Below are positions 26,959 through 34,909 of a stretch of 64,000 bases of DNA, in pieces. The position numbers and the translations under genes are program-made. The DNA comes from Caulobacter sp. UNC279MFTsu5.1 (GTDB lineage: Bacteria > Pseudomonadota > Alphaproteobacteria > Caulobacterales > Caulobacteraceae), in contig NZ_FORN01000018.1 of assembly GCF_900114015.1 (NCBI RefSeq), positions 1 to 64,000 on the forward strand. The letters are read 5' to 3'. Each line of letters begins with the position of its first letter. Position 1 is the first letter of the stretch. The notes beneath the pieces are model-generated. The model had not been told where the DNA came from, ran no database searches, and was given only the letters and a program-made list of their open reading frames with translations.

Positions 26959-27052
26959 GCTGCTCCACCCTGTTACAGGGCCGTCGTCTGACGCGGCGGC
27001 TTGGGGGAGACCGTGACTTTGAAACGAGCGTTTGTCACGAGGGGAATGCGGA

Positions 27053-27109
27053 GGACGCCCCCTCCGTCCGCTCTTCCTCCTCACCCGCATCGCAGGGGAG
27101 GTGGCGTCC
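27053..27109. repeat. Short inverted repeat downstream of the tyrosine phosphatase gene
   Basis: Arms GGACGCC (about 27053-27059) and GGCGTCC (about 27103-27109) enclose CCTCC / GGGGAGG-type words, a variant of repeat family A. It sits just past the stop of the minus-strand phosphatase gene and could act as its terminator, but it has no clear U-tract. Confidence 0.45.
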
Positions 27110-27114
27110 AGCGC

Positions 27115-27888
27115 TTACAGCAGGATATGCGCCCGCACCGCCTCGCGGCCCTTGGCGTCCAGGCCGACCGCCTGGTCCAGGTAGCCGTCGAGCGAGCCGT
27201 AGCGCGCCTTCATCTCGGCGATCGCCGTGGCCAGGTAGTCGGCCTCGACGCCCATGGCCGCGCGCACGGCCGCGTCGGACGGGCGGCGGCCCAGCTCGGC
27301 CTCGAGCAGGTCGGCGAACTTCGGCCCGCGACGGGCGAAGCGCGCCTCGTCATTGGTCAGCAGGTAGTCGTCGACGATGTCGTCGTCGCCCACCCCGGCC
27401 ACGTGGTGGGTCAGGGCGGCCAGCAGGCCCGTGCGGTCCTTGCCCGCCGCGCAGTGGACCAGCACCGGGCCGCGCGCCGCGGCCAGGGCCTGGAAGTAGC
27501 GGCGGAACAGGTCCAGGTGCCGCTCGGCGAACGGCGCGCGGCGGTAGTACTCCACGAGATAGCCGCGGATCGACGCCACCGACAGGTCCGATTCCCGCAG
27601 GAACGCATGCCAGGGGTCCTCGCCGGTCACGCCCAGGTCGTTGTCGATGACCTCGGCGGCGAAACCCTCCCAGCGCCGCGACGGATCGCGCTGGCGCTCG
27701 TTGGGCCGGCGCAGGTCGACGATGGTGCAGAGGTTCAGGTCCGCCATGGCCGCCAGGTCGTCGTCGGTGGCCTGGGCCTGGTGGGCGGCGCGGAACAGCA
27801 CGCCCTTCTTCAGCCGGCCCGCGCCGGCGGCGTAGTCGCCGAAATCGCGGAAGTTCTCGACGCCTTGCAGCGGGATATGACGGGTCAT
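27115..27888 (-). CDS. Tyrosine-protein phosphatase (Y_phosphatase3 family)
   Basis: A 257-residue dual-specificity/lipid-phosphatase-like enzyme. The start has the family motif GVENFRDFGDYA, and the catalytic P-loop is VHCAAGKDRTGLL near residue 140 (CX5R: Cys nucleophile, Arg binding phosphate). A general-acid Asp is expected in the preceding loop. The relatives hydrolyse phosphotyrosine or phosphoinositides; the substrate here is unknown. It is a single gene on the minus strand flanked on both sides by inverted repeats. Reliable family call. Confidence 0.9.
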   Translation of the reverse strand: MTRHIPLQGVENFRDFGDYAAGAGRLKKGVLFRAAHQAQATDDDLAAMADLNLCTIVDLRRPNERQRDPSRRWEGFAAEVIDNDLGVTGEDPWHAFLRESDLSVASIRGYLVEYYRRAPFAERHLDLFRRYFQALAAARGPVLVHCAAGKDRTGLLAALTHHVAGVGDDDIVDDYLLTNDEARFARRGPKFADLLEAELGRRPSDAAVRAAMGVEADYLATAIAEMKARYGSLDGYLDQAVGLDAKGREAVRAHILL

Positions 27889-27935
27889 GGCGCCGTGTTA
27901 GCGCCACAGGATGACGAAAGCGAGACATCCAAACA

Positions 27936-28062
27936 CCGCTCATCCCGGCGAACGCCGGGACCCAGATGGAATGACGGTGTGGTTGACGCCAAGAGCGCTG
28001 AGCCTCTCCAACCCACCGCACCGCTACGGGATCTGGGTCCCGGCGTTCGCCGGGATGAGCGG
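27936..28062. repeat. Perfect 32-bp inverted repeat, family B
   Basis: Arms at 27936-27967 and 28031-28062 are exact reverse complements over 32 bases (core TCATCCCGGCGAACGCCGGGA, itself nearly palindromic) around a 63-base spacer. Similar TCATCCCGG...CCGGGATGA words recur at 31947-31985, 32556-32670 and 52651-52751. It lies between the divergent phosphatase and hydrolase genes, so it overlaps their promoter area. Confidence 0.85.
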
Positions 28063-28098
28063 ATTGAAGAGTGAACTGCCGGGCGCCACTCTGCCCCG

Positions 28099-28851
28099 AT
28101 GACCGACCTGCACCGCTTCCAGAGCTTCGACGGCGTCTCCATCGGCTACCGCACGCTTGGGGAAGGCTGGCCGACCCTGATGCTGCACGGCTTCCTGGCG
28201 AGCGCCGAGAGCAACTGGTTCCTGCCGGGGATCGCCGCCGCCGTGGCCGCCGCCGGCCGGCGGGTGATCGCGCCCGACCTGCGGGGCCACGGCCGCTCGG
28301 ACGCCCCGGCCGATCCGGCCGCCTGGCCACGCGAGGTACTGGCCATGGACCAGGAGGCCCTGGTCGCCCACCTGAACCTGAAGGACTACGACCTGGTCGG
28401 CTATTCGCTGGGCGCGCGCACGGCGGTGCGGATGGTGGCGCGCGGGGCCCGGCCGCGGAAGCTGGTGCTGGGCGGGATGGGCGAGCGCGGGCTGATGGAG
28501 GCCGGGGCGCGGGCGGCGATGTTCGAGGACGCCATCCGCCACGGCGACGCGGCCAAGGACCCGCGCGCCGGTCGCCGAGTCCACGCGATGATGGCGGCGG
28601 GCGGGCTGAAGCCCGAGGCGATGCTGGGCGCGCTGAGCTCGTTCGTGGCGACGTCGGCGGAAGAGATCGCGGCGATCGACGCGCCGACCCTGGTCGTGGC
28701 GGGGCAGCGGGACGACGACAACGGCTCGGTCGAGGGGCTGGCGGCGATGATGGCCGACGCCCGGGCGGCGCGGGTCCCGGGGGATCACCTGAGCGCGGTG
28801 ATGGAGCCGGGGCTGGCGGAGGCGATCGTCGCGTTTCTGGAAGCGCCGTAG
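28099..28851 (+). CDS. Alpha/beta hydrolase
   Basis: A 250-residue cytoplasmic hydrolase with the alpha/beta fold. It shows the oxyanion HGFLAS near residue 31, APDLRGHGRSD near 65, the nucleophile elbow GYSLGAR near 100 (Ser), a likely catalytic Asp in the strand ending DAPTLVVAGQRDDD near 205 and the His in PGDHLSAV near 233. The substrate is not predictable. It begins right after the 32-bp inverted repeat and ends next to a family A repeat. Confidence 0.9.
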   Translation: MTDLHRFQSFDGVSIGYRTLGEGWPTLMLHGFLASAESNWFLPGIAAAVAAAGRRVIAPDLRGHGRSDAPADPAAWPREVLAMDQEALVAHLNLKDYDLVGYSLGARTAVRMVARGARPRKLVLGGMGERGLMEAGARAAMFEDAIRHGDAAKDPRAGRRVHAMMAAGGLKPEAMLGALSSFVATSAEEIAAIDAPTLVVAGQRDDDNGSVEGLAAMMADARAARVPGDHLSAVMEPGLAEAIVAFLEAP

Positions 28852-28852
28852 G

Positions 28853-28953
28853 CCCCCCTCCGGCCCTTCGGGCCACCTCCCCCAGAGGGGGAGGATCTGG
28901 TCCGAGCCAAATGCTCCCCCTCTGGGGGAGCTGTCGCGGAGCGACTGAGGGGG
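28853..28953. repeat. Intergenic inverted-repeat element, family A
   Basis: CCCCCTCCGGCCCTTCGGGCC is followed by a CCTCCCCCAGAGGGGGAGG palindrome. A short spacer leads to a second palindrome CTCCCCCTCTGGGGGAG, then a GTCGCGGAGCGAC palindrome and GAGGGGG. The element is a set of nested stems about 100 bases long between two convergent genes (hydrolase and AMP nucleosidase) and could serve as a bidirectional terminator. The inverse orientation is found at 34764-34863. Confidence 0.85.
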
Positions 28954-28965
28954 TTTCGCGCGCGC

Positions 28966-30420
28966 CTACCGGAACGGCGGCTCGTCGAAGGCCCGCAGCT
29001 TGCGCGAATGCAGGTTCGGCCCTTCGTCCAGCAGCAGCTTGCAGGTCAGGATGCCGATCTGCAGGTGCTGGCTGATCGCCCGCTCGTAGAAGGCGTTGGC
29101 CTGGCCCGGCAGTTTGATCTCGCCGTGCAGCGGCTTGTCCGACACGCACAGCAGCGTCCCGTACGGCACCCGGAAGCGATAGCCCTGGGCGGCGATGGTG
29201 GCGCTCTCCATGTCGATGGCCACGGCCCGGCTCTGGTTGAAGCGCAGGGCCGACAGGCTGTGGCGCAGTTCCCAGTTGCGGTCGTCGGTGGTGACCACCG
29301 TGCCGGTGCGCAGGCGCTTCTTCAGCTGGCCGCCGCTGTCGCCGCTGATCGCCTTGGAGGCGTCGTAGAGGGCGCGCTGGACCTCGGCGATCGACGGCAC
29401 CGGGATCTCGGGCGGCAGCACGGCGTCCAGCACGTGGTCGTCGCGCAGATAGGCGTGAGCCAGCACGTAGTCGCCGATGGTCTGGGTGTCGCGCAGGCCG
29501 CCGCAGTGGCCGATCATCAGCCAGGCCTGCGGCCGCAGCACCGCCAGGTGGTCGCAGATGGTCTTGGCGTTGGACGGACCCACGCCGATGTTGACCAGGG
29601 TGATGCCCCGGCCGCCGGGCGCCATCAGGTGGTAGGCTGGCATCTGGTGCTTGCGCCAGGTCGACTCGGCCACCGCCAGTTCGGGATTGGCGGTGTTGGC
29701 GGTGATCATCAGCCCGCCCGAGCACGACAGGCCCTCGTAAGGGCCGCCTTCCTGGCCCAGTTGCTCGATGCCCCAGCGCACGAACTCGTCGACATAGCGA
29801 TGATAGTTGGTGAACAGGATGAACTGCTGGACGTGCTCGGCCGGGGCGCCGGTGTAGTGCTTCAGCCGGGCCAGCGAGAAGTCGGTGCGCAGGCCGTCGA
29901 ACAGGGCCAGCGGCCGGCTCTCCTCCATCGCCGGGTTCCAGACCCCGTCGGCGATCTCGTCGCCGATGAAGGCCAGGTCCGTGGTCGGGAAGAAGCGGGC
30001 GATGTCCTCGCTGCGGACGTCGGCCTGGTTCAGGTCGATGCTGGCGTCCAGCACGTAGGGATAGGGGATCTCCTGAGTGGAGCGATCGATCTCGATCTCG
30101 ACCTCGAAGTCGTCGAGCAGAAGGGTCAGCTGCTCGACCAGGTAGTCTCGGAACTGGTTGGGCTTGGTGATGGTGGTGGCGTAGACGCCGGGCCGGCTGA
30201 CCCGGGCGTAGGAGCGCGCCAGCTTGGGCGGCAGGGCCTCGGGATCGTAGATCAGCCGCAGCTCGGGATAGGCGAACGTGCCGTCGAACCGCGTCTGCGG
30301 GTCGGGCCGGGTCCCGTGTTCGAGATAGGCGCGAAGCGCGGTCCGCAGGGCGTCGACGGCGCGTTCGTATTCTTGATTGAGCCGCTCGACCGCGGCGATT
30401 GCTTTTTCTTGGTTTGACAT
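28966..30420 (-). CDS. amn: AMP nucleosidase
   Basis: A 484-residue enzyme that hydrolyses AMP to adenine and ribose 5-phosphate, regulating adenylate pools. The N-terminal AMP-nucleosidase-specific domain (about 20-170) is followed by a PNP/UDP-phosphorylase-like domain with NIGVGPSNAKTICDHLA near 280, IGHCGGLRDTQTIGDYVLAHAYLRDD near 310 and VAIDMESATIAAQGYRFRVPYGTLLCVSDKPLHGE near 400-435, where the Glu of DMESA and the Asp of SDKP are the expected catalytic/ribose contacts. Length matches E. coli Amn (484). Single gene, convergent with the hydrolase across a repeat. Confidence 0.96.
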   Translation of the reverse strand: MSNQEKAIAAVERLNQEYERAVDALRTALRAYLEHGTRPDPQTRFDGTFAYPELRLIYDPEALPPKLARSYARVSRPGVYATTITKPNQFRDYLVEQLTLLLDDFEVEIEIDRSTQEIPYPYVLDASIDLNQADVRSEDIARFFPTTDLAFIGDEIADGVWNPAMEESRPLALFDGLRTDFSLARLKHYTGAPAEHVQQFILFTNYHRYVDEFVRWGIEQLGQEGGPYEGLSCSGGLMITANTANPELAVAESTWRKHQMPAYHLMAPGGRGITLVNIGVGPSNAKTICDHLAVLRPQAWLMIGHCGGLRDTQTIGDYVLAHAYLRDDHVLDAVLPPEIPVPSIAEVQRALYDASKAISGDSGGQLKKRLRTGTVVTTDDRNWELRHSLSALRFNQSRAVAIDMESATIAAQGYRFRVPYGTLLCVSDKPLHGEIKLPGQANAFYERAISQHLQIGILTCKLLLDEGPNLHSRKLRAFDEPPFR

Positions 30421-30618
30421 GGCGCCCTATATCAGCGTTCCGCCGGCATTTCCAGGCTAAGGCCGACGGGCCGTCTTCAAGGCATGGACGAAGCCGAATT
30501 CGTCGGCCACAAGGGTCGCAATGACCTGCGCGGCGGCGGCCGGGCGGAAAGCTTGCCCTTTCCTTCGGCCGCCGCCGCCACGACCAATCGCTCGGGCCCG
30601 CGCCCGAGAGGGGAGCCC

Positions 30619-31890
30619 ATGAATAGACGTTTCGCCTTCCTGATCATCGCCGCCATGGTCCTGGGGATCCTGGTGGGTTGGGTCTGCAACCAGTATCTCG
30701 ACCCCGCCCAGACCGCAGAGGCGGTCAAGTGGTTCAAGATGGGCACCGACCTGTTCCTGCGGCTGATCAAGATGATCATCGCCCCGCTGGTCTTCACCAC
30801 CCTGGTGGCCGGCATCGCCCACATGGAGGACGCCGCCGCCGTGGGTCGGATCGGCGCCAAGACCATGGGCTGGTTCATCAGCGCCTCGGCCGTCTCATTG
30901 CTGCTGGGCCTGCTGATGGTGCACCTGCTGCATCCCGGCGCGGGCCTGGTGCTGAACGAGGCGACCAGCGCCGCCGCCAACGCCCCGGCCGCCTCGACCG
31001 AGACCTTCACCCTGCAGGGCTTCCTGACCCATCTGGTGCCGACCTCGATCTTCGACGCCATGGCCAAGAACGAGATCCTGCAGATCGTGGTCTTCAGCCT
31101 GTTCGTCGGCACCGCCGTCGCCTCGCTCGACAACAAGGCCCCGCACATCCTGGAGCTGGCCGAGCAAGGCGCCCAGATCATGCTGAAGGTCACCGGCTTC
31201 GTGATGAAGCTGGCCCCGCTGGCGATCTTCTGCGCCCTGGCCTCGACCATCGCCGCCCAGGGCCTGTCGATGCTGGCGGTCTATGGCAAGTTCGTGCTGG
31301 GCTTCTACGCCACCATGGGCACGCTGTGGCTGCTGCTGTTCATCGCCGCCTTCCTGGTGCTGGGCAAGCGGGCCGTTCCGCTGTTCGGGACCATCCGCGA
31401 GCCGGCCCTGCTGGCCTTCTCGACCGCCAGCTCGGAAGCCGCCTATCCGCGCATCCTCGACGCCCTGCCCAAGCTGGGCATCCGCCGCCGCATCGTCTCG
31501 TTCGTCCTGCCGCTGGGCTATTCGTTCAACCTCGACGGCTCGATGCTGTACTGCACCTTCGCCACGGTGTTCATCCTGCAGGCCCACGGCGTGCACCTGT
31601 CGATCCAGCAGCAGATCTTCATGTTGCTGCTGCTGATGGTGACCTCCAAGGGCATCGCCGGCGTGCCGCGCGCCTCGCTCGTCGTCATCATGGCCACCCT
31701 GACCTATTTCGGCCTGCCCGAGACCTGGATCGCCCTGGTGCTGGGCGTCGACCACCTGCTGGACATGGGCCGCAGCGCCACCAACGTGGTCGGCAACTCC
31801 GTCGCCGCCGCCGTGGTCGCCAAGTGGGAGGGCGAACTGGACGATCCGGAGCCCGACGTCGCGGCCGAAGCGGAAGCCGCCAAGGCCTAG
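30619..31890 (+). CDS. Dicarboxylate/amino acid:cation symporter (DAACS family)
   Basis: A 423-residue inner-membrane symporter related to GltP/DctA. About eight transmembrane helices plus two hairpins, with FSTASSEAAYPRIL (hairpin 1 serine-rich motif), FNLDGSMLY (family NxDGT motif), and MGRSATNVVGNSVAA (family DxxRTxxNVxGD region) near the end. In the last, the Asp of the family DxxRT and Asp of NVxGD are not conserved (MGRS, NVVGNS), so substrate choice may differ from glutamate or C4-dicarboxylates. I chose ATG 30619, after GAGAGGGGAG; the frame extends 45 residues upstream without support. Followed by a hairpin at 31947-31985. Confidence 0.88.
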   Translation: MNRRFAFLIIAAMVLGILVGWVCNQYLDPAQTAEAVKWFKMGTDLFLRLIKMIIAPLVFTTLVAGIAHMEDAAAVGRIGAKTMGWFISASAVSLLLGLLMVHLLHPGAGLVLNEATSAAANAPAASTETFTLQGFLTHLVPTSIFDAMAKNEILQIVVFSLFVGTAVASLDNKAPHILELAEQGAQIMLKVTGFVMKLAPLAIFCALASTIAAQGLSMLAVYGKFVLGFYATMGTLWLLLFIAAFLVLGKRAVPLFGTIREPALLAFSTASSEAAYPRILDALPKLGIRRRIVSFVLPLGYSFNLDGSMLYCTFATVFILQAHGVHLSIQQQIFMLLLLMVTSKGIAGVPRASLVVIMATLTYFGLPETWIALVLGVDHLLDMGRSATNVVGNSVAAAVVAKWEGELDDPEPDVAAEAEAAKA

Positions 31891-31946
31891 GTCCGCGCTC
31901 AATCGAGCGGCTGGCCGCCCGAGACTATCGGAAGCCTCTCATCCGC

Positions 31947-31985
31947 TGTCATCCCGGAAGCCTCGTAGAGGCTGCCGGGATGACA
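31947..31985. repeat. Family B hairpin (possible terminator of the symporter gene)
   Basis: TGTCATCCCGG (31947-31957) pairs with CCGGGATGACA (31975-31985), with an inner AAGCCTC/AGGCT stem and a GTAG loop. It lies 57 bases after the symporter stop codon. There is no T-run after it, so it is best read as a dispersed palindromic repeat that may aid transcript ending or stability. Confidence 0.75.
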
Positions 31986-32101
31986 ATCTCCGGCTGTTCT
32001 CCAACTCAACCGGAACTCGGCGTAACCCAAGCGCGACCGATTGACTTCAAGGGGGAGAAGACCAATCTCTTCCCCCGAGGGATCTCGGTTAGGAAAACGC
32101 C

Positions 32102-32524
32102 ATGAACGTCAAATCCACGATCCGGGCCGGCCTGCTGACGACGGCGCTGCTGGCCGCTTCGGCGCCGGCCCTGGCCGCCAACGCCCCCGACGAAGCCAAG
32201 GACGCCGCCGCCAAGCCGGCCCGCAGCTGCTTCTACCTGTCGGACTGGGACGGCTGGAGCGCGCCCGACCGCGACACGCTGTATCTGCGGGTGCGCAACC
32301 GCGACGTCTACCAGGTGAAGCTGTCGCACGGCACCAGCCAGCTGACCTCGCCCGGCGTGCACCTGGTGTCGGTGGTCCGCGGCGTCGACTCGGTCTGCCA
32401 TCCGCTCGACCTGGACCTGCGGGTTTCCGACGGCTTCGGCTTCGCCATGCCGATCATGGCCAAGTCGATCACCAAGCTCTCGGCCGAACAGGTCGCGGCC
32501 ATCCCGAAGAAGGACCGGCCGTAA
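32102..32524 (+). CDS. Small secreted protein, DUF6491-like
   Basis: A 140-residue protein with a signal peptide (1-26, to ALAAN) and a small domain containing CFYLSDWDGWSAPD near residue 45 and CHPLDLDLRV near 100, two cysteines that could form a disulfide. This pattern (RxCF followed by a beta-rich domain with basic residues, NRDVYQVKLS) fits the DUF6491 family of Caulobacterales and relatives, function unknown. It follows the symporter after a 211-base gap with a hairpin between them, so it is likely a separate transcript. Confidence 0.75.
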   Translation: MNVKSTIRAGLLTTALLAASAPALAANAPDEAKDAAAKPARSCFYLSDWDGWSAPDRDTLYLRVRNRDVYQVKLSHGTSQLTSPGVHLVSVVRGVDSVCHPLDLDLRVSDGFGFAMPIMAKSITKLSAEQVAAIPKKDRP

Positions 32525-32555
32525 GGCTGTCGTAGCGTTTCGCTGAAGGCCCCAT

Positions 32556-32670
32556 TGTCATCCCGGACGAAGCGCGCAGCGCGAAGATCCGGGATCGACG
32601 CGTGAACTCAGGCGCTTGCGCGCGGTCCCGGATCGGCGCCCGGCTTTCGCCGGGCTTGTCCGGGATGACA
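32556..32670. repeat. Family B inverted-repeat element
   Basis: The left arm TGTCATCCCGGAC (32556-32568) pairs with the right arm GTCCGGGATGACA (32658-32670). The interior holds further palindromes (GATCCGGGATC; CGCCCGGCTTTCGCCGGGC). It lies in the 307-base gap between the DUF6491-like gene and the nrdB terminator, which otherwise holds nothing I recognise. Confidence 0.8.
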
Positions 32671-32764
32671 GCTCTTTTCCCGGAAAATCCATAGGCGACA
32701 GCCCTGCGCCACGGAGCGTGGGCTTCCCCCTGCCCCGCACGATCACCAGCTCCAGGCTCCCGCC

Positions 32765-32800
32765 AAAGAAAACGCCGCCCCCTTTCGAGGGCGGCGGCAT
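32765..32800 (-). terminator. Terminator of nrdB
   Basis: On the minus strand the sequence reads GCCGCCGCCCTC-GAAA-GGGGGCGGC followed by GTTTTCTTT. It starts about 33 bases past the nrdB stop codon. The stem and U-rich tail are typical of Rho-independent terminators. Confidence 0.85.
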
Positions 32801-32831
32801 GTTATCCCCGTTTATCCCTGCTTCTTCTGGC

Positions 32832-33872
32832 TTATTCCGCCGGCAGGGTGTTCTCGGAGCGCTTCTGCAGCATGGTGTCGAAGCTCGACCACACGCCCTC
32901 CGCGCCGTGCCATTGGCCCCGGGTGGCCGCCTTGGAATATTCGGTGGCCCGGGCCTCGAAGAAGTTGGCGTGCTCCACGCCCGACAGCAGCGACTGCAGC
33001 CAGGGCAGCGGGTTTTCCTTCACGCCGTAGACCTCCGGCAGGGCCAGCTGGCGCAGGCGCCAGTCGGCGATGAACCGGATGTACTGCTTGATGTCGTCGG
33101 GGGTCATGCCCTGCACGTCGCCGGCCTCGAAGGCCAGGTCGATGAAGGCGTCCTCCATCGTCACCACCGTCTTGCAGCAGTCGACGATGTCGTCGGCCAC
33201 GGCCTTGGTGACCGCGCCGGTCTCCTTGTTGAACGTGTGGTACAGCTTGATGATGCCTTCGCAGTGCAGGCTCTCGTCGCGGATCGACCACGAGACGATC
33301 TGGCCCATGCCCTTCATCTTGTTGAAGCGCGGGAAGTTCATCAGCATCGCGAAGCTGGCGAACAGCTGCAGGCCCTCGGTGAAGCCGCCGAACATGGCCA
33401 GGGTGCGGGCGATGTCGGCGTTGGAGTCGACGCCGAACTTCTGCATGAAGTCGTGCTTGTCGCGCATGGCCTGGTATTCCATGAACGCGCCGAACTCGCT
33501 CTCCGGCATGCCGATGGTTTCCAGCAGCAGGGCGTAGGCCGCGATATGGATGGTCTCCATATTGGCGAACGACGACAGCATCATCTTCACTTCGGTGGGT
33601 TTGAACACCCGGCCGTAGCGCTCCATGTAGTTGTCGGCGACCTCGACGTCGCTCTGGGTGAAGAAGCGGAAGATCTGCGTCAGCAGGTTCCGTTCCTTGT
33701 CGTTCAGCTTGACGGCCCAGTCCTTGAGGTCCTCGCCCAGCGGCACCTCTTCGGGCATCCAGTGGACCTGCTGCTGCTTCTTCCAGAAGTCGTGGGCCCA
33801 CGGGTAGCGGAAGGGCTTGTAGGCGCCGGAGGGGGTCAGCAGGCCGGGCGTGGTGATCAGCTTGGCGGACAT
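32832..33872 (-). CDS. nrdB: Class I ribonucleotide reductase, beta subunit
   Basis: A 346-residue radical-generating subunit. Metal ligands are seen in QSDVEVADNY near residue 73-82, METIHIAAYALLLE (Glu, His +3, radical Tyr +7) near 105-118, FGGFTEGLQLF near 165 and RDESLHCEGI near 205. The radical tyrosine is present, so this is not a Phe-type class Ic. It is a tyrosyl-radical type; the metal (Fe or Mn) cannot be read from sequence. I start at 33872 (MSAKLITTPG), not at the longer frame. Separated from nrdA by 5.6 kb, an unusual split; both genes have NrdR-like boxes upstream. Confidence 0.95.
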   Translation of the reverse strand: MSAKLITTPGLLTPSGAYKPFRYPWAHDFWKKQQQVHWMPEEVPLGEDLKDWAVKLNDKERNLLTQIFRFFTQSDVEVADNYMERYGRVFKPTEVKMMLSSFANMETIHIAAYALLLETIGMPESEFGAFMEYQAMRDKHDFMQKFGVDSNADIARTLAMFGGFTEGLQLFASFAMLMNFPRFNKMKGMGQIVSWSIRDESLHCEGIIKLYHTFNKETGAVTKAVADDIVDCCKTVVTMEDAFIDLAFEAGDVQGMTPDDIKQYIRFIADWRLRQLALPEVYGVKENPLPWLQSLLSGVEHANFFEARATEYSKAATRGQWHGAEGVWSSFDTMLQKRSENTLPAE

Positions 33873-33943
33873 CGAGGACGGCTCCAGGGCAGGCGGACGC
33901 GAATCGGACGGACGGTTAGGCTCTCTTGGTAGCGCGCGGTCGT

Positions 33944-33990
33944 CGGGATCATCTAGTGGCCACGACGTCGCAGCACACAACATGTTGTGG
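33944..33990 (-). promoter_or_regulatory. Candidate tandem NrdR boxes upstream of nrdB
   Basis: Bases 33975-33990 (ACACAACATGTTGTGG) contain the perfect 14-bp palindrome CACAACATGTTGTG and match the NrdR box consensus ACACwATATATwGTGT at most positions. A weaker half-site, ATCTAGTG, is centred 31 bases away (33951/33952). NrdR boxes usually come as pairs 31-32 bases apart, so the spacing supports the call. No nrdR gene is in the window. The GST gene starts 20 bases to the right and could share control. Confidence 0.65.
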
Positions 33991-34009
33991 GTAGATTGGG
34001 TAACGAAAG

Positions 34010-34681
34010 ATGAATCAAGCTTACACCATCTACGGCGCGCTTGGCTCGGGGTCCGTGCCCGTCGAAGCGACTTTGACCCTTCTGGGGCAGCCCTACGCCG
34101 TCGTCGAGGCGCCGACCTGGGAGGGCGCGGCCCAGCAGGCCAAGGTGGCGGGGGTCAATCCGCTGAAACAGATCCCGGCCCTGGTCACGCCGGAGGGCGA
34201 GACGATCACCGAGAGCGCCGCCATCCTGATCTGGCTGGCCGACCGGTTCCCCGAGGCGCGGCTGGCTCCGTCGCCCGATTCGCCCCTGCGCGGCCAGTTC
34301 CTGCGCTGGATGGTGTTCGTGCCGGCGGCGATCTACTCGCTGTTCTGGGTGCGGGACGATCCCTCGCGGCTGGGCGGGCCGGACCCCGAGGTCCAGGCGC
34401 GGATCAAGGCCGCGACGGCCGAGCGGATCGCCGCGTGCTGGGGGATGATGGAGGCGCAGCTGGCGCCGGGGCGCTATCTGCTCGGCGACGCGCTGACGGT
34501 GCTCGACCTCTATGTCGCCGTGGTCAGCCGCTGGGGCCCGCGGCGCGAGCGGTTCTACGAGGTGGCGCCGCGGATGGCCGAGGTGGTGCGGCGGGTCGAT
34601 GCGGATCCGCGGCTGGCGGACTTCTGGGCCGAGCGGTTTCCGTTCGTGGAGGGCTGGGAGAGCAAGGGGGCGGCGGGGTAG
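34010..34681 (+). CDS. Glutathione S-transferase family protein
   Basis: A 223-residue protein. The N-terminal thioredoxin-like domain (residues 3-80) has YTIYGALGSGSVPVEATLTLLGQPY, NPLKQIPALVTPEGETITESAAILIWL (the cis-Pro and glutathione-binding ES motif), and the C-terminal helical domain follows (about 95-210, including LGDALTVLDLYVAVV). Probably a detoxifying or peroxidase-type GST. Divergent from nrdB with a shared upstream region. Confidence 0.92.
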   Translation: MNQAYTIYGALGSGSVPVEATLTLLGQPYAVVEAPTWEGAAQQAKVAGVNPLKQIPALVTPEGETITESAAILIWLADRFPEARLAPSPDSPLRGQFLRWMVFVPAAIYSLFWVRDDPSRLGGPDPEVQARIKAATAERIAACWGMMEAQLAPGRYLLGDALTVLDLYVAVVSRWGPRRERFYEVAPRMAEVVRRVDADPRLADFWAERFPFVEGWESKGAAG

Positions 34682-34763
34682 GCAGGTTCGCGGAAGCTCC
34701 TACCGCCAGGAATTCGGATGCGGCTCCGCGCGCGAAGGCTAGGCCGAGAGCGCGGGCCCAAAG

Positions 34764-34863
34764 ACCCCCTCAGTCGCTTCGCGACAGCTCCCCCAGAGGG
34801 GGAGCATCTGCACAGCGTAGATCCTCCCCCTCTGGGGGAGGTGGCCCGGAGGGCCGGAGGGGG
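34764..34863. repeat. Intergenic inverted-repeat element, family A (inverse orientation)
   Basis: ACCCCCTCAGTCGCTTCGCGAC followed by CTCCCCCAGAGGGGGAG, a spacer, then CCTCCCCCTCTGGGGGAGG and GGCCCGGAGGGCCGGAGGGGG. These are the building blocks of the element at 28853-28953 in the opposite order. It lies between the GST and TauE/SafE genes, both on the plus strand. Confidence 0.85.
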
Positions 34864-34909
34864 CTCCCGGCGGATGACGCGGCCGCCACGATCCTGCTAC
34901 CACCCTCCC

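Noticed and set aside
27350..29725. Minus-strand open frame of 791 codons spanning phosphatase, hydrolase and amn regions
   Set aside because: It crosses several well-supported genes in the wrong frame and passes through two palindromic repeats; Pro/Arg/Ala-rich shadow.
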